From Sialis fuliginosa (lineage: Eukaryota; Arthropoda; Insecta; Megaloptera; Sialidae), in NCBI GenBank assembly GCA_961205875.1, contig OY540815.1:17049638-17113637 (forward strand): a DNA stretch of 64,000 nucleotides, written 5' to 3'. The translations under genes and the position numbers were made by a program. Shown here one piece after another: positions 11,291 through 20,681 of this stretch; within the stretch, counting starts at the first letter, position 1, and the number at the start of each line of letters is the position of its first letter. The notes below the pieces were generated by a model. It searched no databases. It was not told the origin of the DNA and saw nothing but the letters and a program-made list of their open reading frames with translations.

Positions 11291-12913
11291 AAGTGTTTGT
11301 CTTGACGTGAAACGGAAAGATCAATTTAAAATTTTGAAATCGGACAACATTTTTTTTGTCTCAATCTGAAACGATCACAAAGCTTCTCATATCTTCGATA
11401 TTGCGAGGAAGCAAAATGAGTTACAGAATATTTTTATAATTATAACTAAACAAAACAAAATCAATAAAAATATTTTGAAGCATAAATAAAGCTTTTGAAA
11501 TAATTAAATTTCATTTTGATAAAATATCCAAATTACTAATTTAGAAAATCGTATTCAACAATTTAACCCGAACCGATTCCAAGTATCCGAGGTAAATGTT
11601 TTGACAAGCTTGATACATACCAACAAAAGCTTCAAAGGTCAGCAGGTCAGATTACTCAGAAGTAGAAAAGGGTGTGGACTAACTCACACGGACAAAAATT
11701 ACGAAATATAAAATTAAATACTACTTTTTTCTAGCCTGTATTTTTTTTACCGATTGTAATGTATTTGGCTAGTGTTTCATCACAAATTGCAGTAGATTTT
11801 TTCAGGGTTCTTCAGAGAATGCACTGATGATGTCAATTGTAATATATAACGATATCATAATAACATAAGTACAGTAGTATCCATAACATGTAAAAATCAA
11901 TTTTGTATTTTATAATTAAACAGTAATTATTTAAGACAATACCAGTTGAGTACATAATATATGATGTTGACCGTTTGAAATGATCCTAAATGTAAGAAAG
12001 CCCGAAGCAATGAGGACAAGAGGAACGCAATTTTAACCAGAACAGACATAAGCATAAGACGATATGATATCAGTGAAATTATCTTGACAATTTCGGTAGT
12101 TTAATATTCAGCATTGCTTTATTTAATGTTGATGAATACGTGCAGCTACGTTTTAGAGCGAATTCATTTATCATGATACCGGTTAATTTAGATAAGTCTA
12201 CAATGTTTCCAAAGTGTCTATAATAATTATTATTTCAGATAATGGTATTGTGATTGGGCAAAGATATATGTATACATGTTAGAATATTGTTATGGGTTTC
12301 AAATGATATATATGCAAGTCATGCTTTACTGTAGATGCAGGGACGTAACTACAGGAATAAATGGGAATTTCCATTTTTGACCCTAAAAAGAATTGGGATT
12401 AAATATTCTATACTATTTAAATAGACCCTTGTAAAATCGAATATAATTTCTATTTTACTAACTACTATTTCACTAATTAAAAGACACACGATAGACCTCT
12501 TTATTGCCAATAACTTAGGTATTGTGTGCTGGCAACATAAACAATGGATTACTGATAACAATAAAGACATAGCTAACAAGGTCGAGAGAGAGATGCGATC
12601 AAAATGGGCTACGTTATTGTATACATGTATATCATAATTACGGCCATGTGACTGCAATTATAACGTACTGGACATCTGCGCCCCTCGACTCAATAGCGCC
12701 CCTACACAAATTTGAATTGCTGTGCTACACACCGTATGCATGTAGTATAATTGCTTTTACTGGTCATGGTTTAAATTATTTGGCAGTTGTTTTATGAAAA
12801 ATGAAGCCGATTTAAGATGTTCCGAAATTTAATCTTTTATTCTTAACATTCGAAAATGGAATACTGATTTAAATAAAAGATACGGGTAATTTATCAGTGA
12901 ATATTTGTTTTTA
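11291..12913. other. AT-rich sequence, no supported gene
   Basis: A 102-codon minus-strand frame (12,349-12,657) shows a hydrophobic Leu/Ile/Ser-rich translation with no motif I recognise. It has no splice or coding-bias support and is not called. A GCAGGGACGTAACTAC string at 12,336 and GCGCCCCTCGACTC at 12,680 resemble ends of dispersed elements but do not form an inverted pair. ATCACAAAGCTTCTCATATC at 11,374 also occurs, diverged, downstream of R1 copy 3 near 57,600. This suggests R1 may extend beyond its tail. Confidence 0.45.
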
Positions 12914-13105
12914 TCTCTATATATAAAAATTAATATTCGTTTGTATGAGACTTATATACTCGGGAATTACTGAGCTGATTTCAATACAGTTTTCACCAAT
13001 TGTTAGATAATTTTTCTGTGCATGTTTGTAACTATTAATATTTTATGAAAACCTAAGATTTAAAATCAAAAGGCTAAAAAAATCTTTATAAAGTCGTGTT
13101 TTGTT
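12914..13105 (+). mobile_element. Helitron-like 5' end fragment, second type
   Basis: After an A the sequence starts TCTCTATATATAAAAATTAA, then TTCGTTTGTATGAG and GGAATTACTGAGCTGATTTC. The same block occurs inverted at about 39,430-39,591 and in shortened form at 34,905-34,971. A TCTCTA start after A matches the Helitron 5' consensus. No replication/helicase protein is present. Confidence 0.5.
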
Positions 13106-14406
13106 TCTATGTTGTCACAGCATTTATATAAAAAGGAAGTAGCCATGGTGATTTTTGACACATGTTAACAGTTAAATATTTTGAAATATATTGATTAAAA
13201 ATTGAAATATAAAGAAACATTTCACTTCCAAGAAAGGTAAAATATTCGTAATTGATTATGATTGTTACTAACCTACTTTTTTAATACAAATTCTAAGACG
13301 GGACTAGCTGTTTTATGGGAAGTTGAAATATATTTTGCAGAATTCCGCTGTGATTGTAACTATAGATACACATAAAAGTCTTATTCCTAGACTAATTGTA
13401 AGTACACGTTTTTTCGATTGAGTACTTCTCAAAAAATTTTCACAATATTATATAATAATAACAATACACATATATAATGATAACGGTCAATAACGAGGTT
13501 TAAACATTATGAAAATGAAGCGTTAAAAACGTTTAACTCAAACCAACCACTAAACAACATAAATTTAAATAATATCCAGTGATAATTAAATGCAAATATA
13601 TTTTAGTAGAACATCAACGGGTGTTTGAGATCACATAATGATAATTGAAGTAAGAGTAAATTTCTATACGCACACTTAGTAGTACCTCTAGGGAAGTTCT
13701 GAGCTATCTGCGGTGAGTTGGCGTAAAGCATTGAGCCGAAGCCAAGTTCAAAGTGAATATTTGATATAATTGATGTATGTTAAGCGTAAATAATGAATGT
13801 GGAGGTGAAAATCCTTAATAGATATCTATATATGTATGTATGCCGGGTTCCCACCGAAGCTGGCGCGGTTGTTCAGTTTAATATTGAAGGAATGCAATTT
13901 AGAACTTGTTCCGCTAACAAATTTATTAAGAGTAGGTACATTTATACCTATCTATGTATATGAAAACGATGAAACAAGTGTTATTTTACAAACATGTTAA
14001 TAGGAATTCTTTGAAGAGGCTTGAACAGACCCATTGTTATGTGTAACAAAACATTCATTGGTAAAACAATTAAATCCAGAAACTAATAGCTTTAAAGAGT
14101 TATATGTTAAATGTCATTTTCATAAAAATTTTCAAAAAAATAAATATATTTTTTTACTTTGATGAGCAATAACTCTGAACTGGAAATACAGCTAGCAATA
14201 ACGCTAATACTGAAAAATATGGTAATTAATTAGCTATGAAACTGACTCATTGTGGTTGTTCTTTGGAAGCTATTAGATAATCTTTGTTTGTAAGTACTAC
14301 TCTGAAGGAATTTTTTCAACACCCTGTTGCTCAGGTTACGAAATAAGGTAGTTTATGACCCAAAATAAATCCTTCCACAAGAATTACCCTGTACTTCAAT
14401 TTTAAT
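13106..14406. other. AT-rich sequence without recognised gene
   Basis: No gene is visible. Near 13,845 a GCCGGGTTCCCACCGAAGCT string looks like a solitary transposon end, similar in style to the MITE end at 14,407. ACACCCTGTTGCTCAGG at 14,321 resembles a solitary mariner-type end. Neither has a partner here. Confidence 0.5.
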
Positions 14407-14543
14407 GCGGTGTTCACACCAAAGAAAACAAAACAGCAACATGGTGTTTGAAAATATGTCGTATTTAAAAATGCATAGGCTTTATTGCACTTTTGTCAAA
14501 AAGACACGATGTTGCTGTTTTGTTTTTTCGGTCTGAACACGGC
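14407..14543. mobile_element. 137-bp MITE with ~39-bp terminal inverted repeats
   Basis: Positions 14,407-14,446 (GCGGTGTTCACACCAAAGAA, then AACAAAACAGCAACATGGTG) are inverted at 14,505-14,543 with a few substitutions. The loop is about 58 bp. The element is far too short to encode a transposase, and no clear target duplication was seen. A 68-codon frame starting at 14,493 begins inside the right repeat and is not a gene. Confidence 0.8.
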
Positions 14544-15358
14544 ATAAGAGATGCCACAAGGGTAGGTATTGTTTTCCATTTAAATAACAGAAAAATTATT
14601 CTGCAAAATATTTTTTTGACTCATCCTAGAGCACGAGTTTTTCATGATAACTACATATTATTATATAATAAATTTTATGAATATGTATGTAAAAAATAAA
14701 AAAACCTGATAATAAAAAATGTGTCGTAAATAATAAATTATAAAACATTTTACATTCTTATATCAAAGCACATTTTTCATAAATATGAACAGAACATAAA
14801 ACCCATCATTATTGCTACACGTTATAAGCATCTTATGATAATAGTTAATGGAGTATCACATTCTAACAATAATTACATGTATTGATTGACAGTATATAAC
14901 ATGATATCGAAATTATGCGTGATATGCAGAATTTAGCCTCTCAGATTAGATTCACCGATATACATTGTAGTAGTTGTATAATCTGAAATTGATCAGAGGT
15001 GCCTGCGATCGACCAATTTGCAACTCAGTAGATGGCGTTGGTAATGTGTCATTTTTATTGATTTTACACGATTTTATTGCCCTTGTTTAATGATTTGTAT
15101 CGAATTGGCGTGTATTTGTGTAGATTAAGTTTTTTTTTGCTTTTAATTTTTATTTAACTGTATTGGATTGCTTAGTGATTCTCAAACATTTTCAGATGAT
15201 GATACCCTAATATAAATTAAATTTTTTTTTTATATTTTGTATTCTTTTACGAGAATAAAGTCGTGTATGCCTCACCCACATAAGCGTACGATTGAAGTGA
15301 AACTTCTTTTGTTTTCATTAACCATGTAACTTAATAAATAAAGCTACATGTATACATA
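14544..15358. other. AT-rich sequence without recognised gene
   Basis: No gene is supported. CTCAGTAGATGGCGTTGGTA at 15,026 contains AGATGGCG, which resembles an insect CTCF-type core, but a single motif of that length carries little weight. The following 300 bases lead into the mariner remnant and may include more of it beyond recognition. Confidence 0.5.
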
Positions 15359-15370
15359 TAAAAAATGCTG

Positions 15371-15653
15371 TCTCTCCAAGACAATGCATCATCTCACAAT
15401 GTTCACGTTACGATCGATAAATTGAAAGAATTACGCTGACCTGGTCTCCAGTGACTACTTCCTTTTTCCTGAATTGAAAATGTGGCTCTCTGGCAAAAGA
15501 TTTTACTCTAATGAAGAGGTCGAGTTGGAAACAAACGCCAATTTTGAGGGACTTGACGCAAACCACTATAAGACCGATATCGAAATGTTACAGGACCGTT
15601 TGAACAAGTGCATTACTTTAAATGGAGATTATGTCGAAGAGTATTTTCATTAA
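15371..15653 (+). pseudogene. Mariner transposase, C-terminal remnant (frameshifted)
   Basis: Two blocks in different frames give recognisable mariner transposase. The first (15,371-15,435) translates to LQDNASSHNVHVTIDKLKEL, matching the DNA.PH block that holds the second catalytic Asp (GAC at 15,380). The second (15,435-15,653) contains DLVSSDYFLFPELKMW with the third catalytic Asp (GAC at 15,453), then GKRFYSNEEVE and, near its end, LNGDYVEE before a TAA stop. The two Asp codons lie 73 bases apart, about 24 residues instead of the family's 34. The HPPYSP segment is therefore missing and the frame is broken. Everything upstream of the second Asp is unrecognisable. This is a dead fragment; mariner enzymes cut and join DNA at TA sites. 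Confidence 0.88.
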
Positions 15654-16571
15654 AAAAATCATTTTTCCATTGTTAGGCTAAAGACTTTTCAACCCATGTA
15701 GTAAATTAATAACCAAACGTATTATTTTAACGTGCAAACTACTCATTCATCTTTTTTCTATACATTTACTCATCACTCTCTTCCTTAACGAATTTTTGAA
15801 TAGCATATCGTATTTAATTATTATTGAGGTCATTCCAATTCACTAGTTTCGCTAAAGAAGATTCACTTCAAAAATATATTTTTGAGTTTGTCGTAATAAC
15901 AGGAGAGTAAATATTAGCAAATTCCTGAATTAACATTGAAATCCCTATGTACTGTACTTAATTTTTACACCCTGTATGTACATACTTACACAACACCACA
16001 CACATGCATACATACATACATACACAGTGTTTTAGATTTGGAAAGCAGAGACAAACAGAAACGTAATTATCATCACAAACGAACTGAAATTAACTTTTTT
16101 ATAGTACAATATGTACATACAATAATTTTGTTTGCTCGCGGAAAAACCACCGAAGCTCGACTACAGACAGAAAGATGAATAGTACAGTCAACTGATTGTA
16201 GATTTTTAGATGGAGATAAAAATTAAATTATAATCTAATGTCATTCTCTACTTGCTATATTCATATAAACCTCTTATTAGCTAGTTTTTGCTACCTCGTC
16301 ATATCATACACAGGGTAGGAGAAGCCATGTGATCATTTCTGAATCAGACAAAATTTCCACTTGATCTTTCCCTTGGTTTTTTACAATTAGTTGGATCTGA
16401 CAAGTATTTGGTTCCATATAAAAATTATCAAAATCGTAGGAAGGTTTTTTTGTTTTTGTTTTTAATATTTCAAGAAGGACGCATGTCACAAATAATCAGG
16501 TAATTGAAAAATATTTAAGAATTTATATTTTTTTTAAAATAATAATTTATCTGTATTTATTAAAATTATTT
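15654..16571. other. AT-rich sequence with short microsatellite
   Basis: An (ACAT)n/(ATAC)n tract lies at about 15,990-16,025. TTACACCCTGTATGTAC at 15,964 looks like a solitary Tc1/mariner-type end. No gene is supported: the 80-codon plus frame at 15,936-16,178 is made of the microsatellite. Confidence 0.55.
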
Positions 16572-16620
16572 GGTGAATTTAGCACGAAGAAGCATTGTAC
16601 ACTCACTTGGCAGATTTTTT
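16572..16620 (-). repeat. Interspersed repeat R1, terminal scrap (copy 4)
   Basis: TGGTGAATTTAGCACGAAGA followed by AGCATTGTAC and CACTTGGCAGATTTTTTT matches 2034-2083 with a few changes. Only the terminal 50 bases of R1 are recognisable, in the same orientation as copy 1. Confidence 0.65.
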
Positions 16621-17129
16621 TAATTTTGTATTTTTTAAAGTAATCACATATTTTGATTTAAATTATAGCCGAACTTATCTTTAAAAAAATAATAAAAATG
16701 ATATATAACTTTTAATTTAATATTTTATAATGAGATTTTAAAATAATTTTTCTTAAAAGTATCAAAAGCAGTTTCGTTTTAACAACAAAAATTCAATTAA
16801 AGTCTTAAAAACTAGTACATTAATGCCCGCAAACTTTGTAATACTAATTAAACATTTTAGTTTTAATATAATTATAGAAAATTTAATGATACTTATTTTA
16901 ACTTAAGAAAAATATTTTTTTATATTAAATCAAATTAAAATCTTATTATTTCATCCAAATTCAAACCAACCACATCTAAGAATTATTAAGACCAAATAAA
17001 AATATGTTTAATCAAAACAAACTCCCCTCACCCCATGAAAACACATTCCCTCTACCTTTGATCAATTAGTATCACATAAGTTCCCCCATTCTTAGAGTTA
17101 AGAAAACAAAACCAGAACAATCAGTTATC
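16621..17129. other. AT-rich sequence without recognised gene
   Basis: Nothing gene-like is seen. From about 17,025 the composition starts to shift to more C, with CTCCCCTCACCCC and AAGTTCCCCCATTC, leading into the GC-richer island that follows. Confidence 0.5.
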
Positions 17130-17530
17130 TCTCATTGACATGTCCGTACAGATGTGCTGTACACCATACAATGATTTGATATGCGGCCCAACACGCATCG
17201 AGCGCCTGCGAATAACAATCTAATTATTTAATCATTGCACGCGCCCTACATTAATCTCTTGCATGGTTGAACTCGAGAGGTTGCGGCAACGATTAAGGCG
17301 CCCGGTGGTAGAAAAGGGGGCGGGGAAAGCACCGGCGAGTTGCCGCGGTAGTGGGGAGAGACAGTAGAGAGGACACGCTGATTCCAAACCGTCTAGATTG
17401 GTTTGTGTGTAGTGCAGGCTTAGCAAAGGTGGGGAGGTACTACAAGAGAGCTGCTGCCGTGGTGGGGAGAGACAGTAGAGAGGACACGCCGATTTCAAGC
17501 TGACTAGATTGGTTTGTGTGTGTGTGTGTA
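17130..17530. other. GC-richer island with an internal 111-bp-period duplication
   Basis: This is one of the most GC-rich blocks in the window. It contains GGCGCCCGGTGG, GGGGGCGGGGAAAGCACCGG and CCGCGG. A segment of about 65 bp beginning GCCGYGGTRGTGGGGAGAGA is present twice (17,342-17,410 and 17,456-17,520). Both copies include AGTAGAGAGGACACGC and CTAGATTGGTTTGTGTGT, and the second ends in a (TG)n tract. The minus strand has an 88-codon frame (17,232-17,498) in which CPLYCLSPP occurs twice because of the duplication. It has no known domain and is not called as a gene. Possible roles are a promoter-proximal or regulatory island or an old GC-rich repeat. I cannot decide between them. Confidence 0.5.
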
Positions 17531-18678
17531 TGCTCCAGTTGTTTGAATGTGTTTTGTTTTGGTTGTTTATATGATTTAGTAGAGCGTGTTTGATGTTTCA
17601 TTGTTGTTATTACTGTACGACTTAAGAGAACATTGAATGGGGTATGATTTAATTTATATTAAGCAGTTTATATAAGGACATAGAGCATTCAGTGGATAAA
17701 TATTCAATTCATATTGCTTTCATAGTAACATACATGATAATTCAAAATTACTGGAACACATATATCGTCGGGTTAGTGCAAAAACCAGATAACTCCACTA
17801 TTTACATTTTTTTAGTTAAGTACATTTCTTTTACCTACGTCTACTGTAAAAACATGATAAATCTCTTACAGATATAAAGGATCAGTACGCATGTGCACAA
17901 ATAAGGTAAGTCCACTTTGATCAAAATTTAACCAATTAGAACCAGATATCTTAGAAACTATAAAATGTGACTTATCTGGTTTTTGCAGTATGAAATAAAT
18001 TAAAAAATACTAGCTGTTTTATTAAAAAAGTTAATTTAATATATTCCCATAGTAAAACGAAGAGCCTGTATATTAAAGAAATGTTTTAGTTATAGCTTTA
18101 GTTTAAAAAATATTGAAGTCTTTTTAGTAAAAAATCAACTTTTAGTGAATAATTAAATTCCTAATTATAATTTATATAATTGTACACATAACAATATAGA
18201 AGTTTAAACAAGTAAGTAAAACCTCCCTTTCAACTTCTAAGAATAAAGGTGTGGATGATAAACGGTAATAGGGGAAGACGGCACAAATGAGACTTGGGTA
18301 TAGTTACTGTGATCTTTCCCTCCAAATCGAGAAATAATTAGTGGTCGCGATGGAATGGAGGTAATTGCTTTTTTATGACATCAACTTCAAAGTTTCAAGA
18401 ATACTTTATAAAGGAAGAAGAGATTATTTGTAACAAAATTCTACAGCGATCGATAACTTCCTCTTCCTGTTTATATAAAAGATAAAATTAAATTTGTGTC
18501 ATAATACAACATGCGCTTGTTTTATTAAAAATTATAAAATAAAATTTTGTCGGCTCGAAAATCAATATTAAAAAACATCATTATAATACAAGAGAAGTGT
18601 TTTAAAATATTGAATATTGTTTTTTTTATTTTTGACTTATTTCCTGAATTTATTAACATTTTATATTCGATATGAGAT
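17531..18678. other. AT-rich sequence without recognised gene
   Basis: No coding or repeat structure could be supported apart from short A/T runs. A 61-codon plus frame at 17,692-17,877 has no motif and looks random. Confidence 0.6.
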
Positions 18679-18686
18679 ATCAATAT

Positions 18687-19193
18687 TAGAGCTGGGCGCG
18701 TGAGTAATTTTTGCTCAACGCACGCTCACGAAAGAAACAAATTTTAGTCACGCCCGCTCACTCACTATTACAAAAAAAAGTATTCACGATCACGCACGCT
18801 CACGACGTTGTAAATTAAATTTTGAAATTATAAAAAATGTTTTTTACGTGCATTATATCATGTGTATATTTTATATTTTATATTATTTCTTCTAAATTGC
18901 ATTTCTAGTACAAGTAATAGCAAATATAAGAGAAAAAAAATAAAAATAAAATAAGAAAAAAAAGCTACAATGCATTTTTAAATCTTTTTTGGTGTCCCGA
19001 TAGAGTTGGCATTACTGACCATGTGAAAGTGCTTCTAAAAATGACATTTATTTTTTATACTGTATTTTTTAATATAAAAATTCGTTTTAAAACGGATTCA
19101 CGCATGAGAAAAATGTACTCACGCACGGTTGTTTTAATTTGATACCCGTGACCAGACGTGACCCGAAAAATTCACGGCCCGCGCCCAGCTCTA
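18687..19193. mobile_element. hAT-like MITE with perfect 8-bp target duplication
   Basis: The ends TAGAGCTGGGCGCGTGAG (18,687) and GGCCCGCGCCCAGCTCTA (to 19,193) are inverted repeats. ATCAATAT is duplicated exactly on both sides (18,679-18,686 and 19,194-19,201). The 8-bp duplication and TAGAG ends fit hAT elements. Near both ends there are clusters of CACG motifs, such as CTCACGAAAG, CACGCCCGCTCAC and CACGCACGCTCACG at the left and CACGCACGG and GACGTGACCCG at the right. These are plausibly subterminal transposase-binding repeats. The middle is AT-rich and encodes nothing recognisable. Confidence 0.92.
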
Positions 19194-19289
19194 ATCAATA
19201 TTATGTACTTGGTAAAAATTCACAGTTGTTTTATATAATTTTGTTGTACACTTTCTATCACCCCTTTTGTGTCTCATCTTATAATATAT

Positions 19290-19572
19290 AAGGTTTATTG
19301 TTTTTGTGATTGACGGGCTTCTTTTTTGTAATTCTCATAAATTCATGTTACTAATAAAACAAGTTATTCTTTATTTAATCAATTTAATTACCAAAGTCCG
19401 CAAATATAGTTTTTTTTTTTAAATTATAGCCTTTTATTTTGTTTAGGTTTTTAGATAAATATTCAGAAATGGTAGTAATCAAATATCAACAAATATTTTT
19501 AATTTAGTACATTTAATTAGAAAAAAACCCATTACTGGAGTAATATCCAAGACTGCTGCCAGTACCTTATAC
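19290..19572 (+). mobile_element. MITE family 'TAAGG', copy 2 (5' and internal deletion)
   Basis: It starts ATAAGGTTTATTGTTTTTGT, lacking most of the left repeat. It then shares TGATTGACGGGCTTCTTTT, ATGTTACTAATAAAACAAG and ATCAATTTAATTACCAAA with copy 1, and ends CAAGACTGCTGCCAGTACCT. Its length is about 280 bp against about 507 bp for copy 1, so the middle has been lost. Confidence 0.78.
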
Positions 19573-20150
19573 GTTCTTGTGAATCTTAGTTGCGCCCACA
19601 GAGTTTGATCATTTTTAACTCTGTCGTCTGATATGTTTAAACCTTTCAAAGATAAAACGCTTTAGAAATTGCACATATACATTAGCAGTGACATCTACAC
19701 AAACAGAAGTCATTCGTCTGTTTACACAGAATCAACCTTTACCTGCTTTATTTGACCACCAGAGGCACTACTACAGCCATCGGCGCTTTTATCGATTCGA
19801 CCATATTGGCTACACACTCACACACCTATACATTTGGTGAATGTGCGAGAGAAACACCCTACCCGAATTTTATTTAATCCGATATACACATCTCGTTTTA
19901 TTTCTTTCATAAGGATTGATTATAGCAATCAAAGTTGTTAGAAAGAGAGGGTACGATACAAGTGTATGTTAGTTCGATATTTTCATCTCTGTTTTGTCTG
20001 ATTGCCATCTGACTACTTTTTACTTCCTGCTCTATGCATTGGCCATAGCGGTAAATTGGAAATAGGACGTTTATAGATTGATGTACTGACCTGCGGTCGG
20101 ACTCTATTGTCGAATCACAATGAAAATATTTTTCGAACATCTGAGAAAAT
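19573..20150. other. Non-repetitive, moderately GC-richer stretch
   Basis: Composition here is less A/T-skewed than the surroundings, and nothing matches the other repeats in the window. CCACCAGAGGCACTACTACA at 19,757 is one base off a vertebrate-type CTCF core. A 77-codon minus frame (19,907-20,140) has no recognisable domain. It could be unique regulatory DNA, but I see no direct proof. Confidence 0.35.
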
Positions 20151-20544
20151 AGATATAATTTAGACGATACGATTGGTTCGTGAGAAACATATTTTTCTTG
20201 CTGAAATATTTTTTTATTATTCTAAAAAAGTTTCATCATATAATTTTGTAACTATTAATTATTACTGTGTGACAATACTATTGACTTTATTGATCACCAA
20301 TGGATGTGCTATAGGCAATTACTTTAAATATATAAGTAGTTATTTATACCTAATATTAAGAATCCTCTTATAATACAAATAAAACGAAATTTAAGAATAT
20401 GACCTAAGATACGAGGTGTCGAGAATATTTTTTTGGTGATTTTGTGGCGGTCATTTTATGGGAGGGGGTGGGGGTCTTGGGAACGTCCATTCCGCCTAAA
20501 TGGAAAGATAATATTATTTGTCTCCCTGAAAAAAAATATAATAA
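20151..20544. other. AT-rich sequence without recognised gene
   Basis: No element or gene is supported. A G-rich run GGGAGGGGGTGGGGGTC at about 20,460 stands out and is part of the approach to the following repeat fragment. Confidence 0.5.
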
Positions 20545-20681
20545 TATAATAAATAACCTGGCCAGAGAATGTACCTATAAATTAAAAAAGAAACCACGTA
20601 AATCGGATAAGTGGTTCTTGAGTGATAAGCGCACTAACGGACAGACAGACAGACGTTGAGCTTTATATATATTAAGGATGA
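20545..20681 (-). mobile_element. Helitron-like 5' end fragment (minus)
   Basis: On the minus strand, after an A, the sequence starts TCATCCTTAATATATATAAA, then GCTCAACGTCTGTCTGTCTG and further on CACTTATCCG. This layout (TC start, a TATA-like run, then a GTCTGTCTG block) parallels the Helitron-like ends at 8736 and 31,872. The plus-strand 71-codon frame covering it is repeat-derived. Confidence 0.4.

Noticed and set aside
12349..12657. 102-codon minus frame
   Set aside because: No motif, no coding bias evident, and it begins and ends in sequence that looks like transposon debris.
17232..17498. 88-codon minus frame with repeated CPLYCLSPP
   Set aside because: The repeat is due to a DNA-level duplication in a GC-rich island; no known cysteine-rich family is evident and no second support exists. 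Kept as a finding about the island only.
19756..19772. CTCF-like site CCACCAGAGGCAC, and AGATGGCG at 15,032
   Set aside because: Single short matches with one mismatch are expected by chance in 64 kb; no supporting context.
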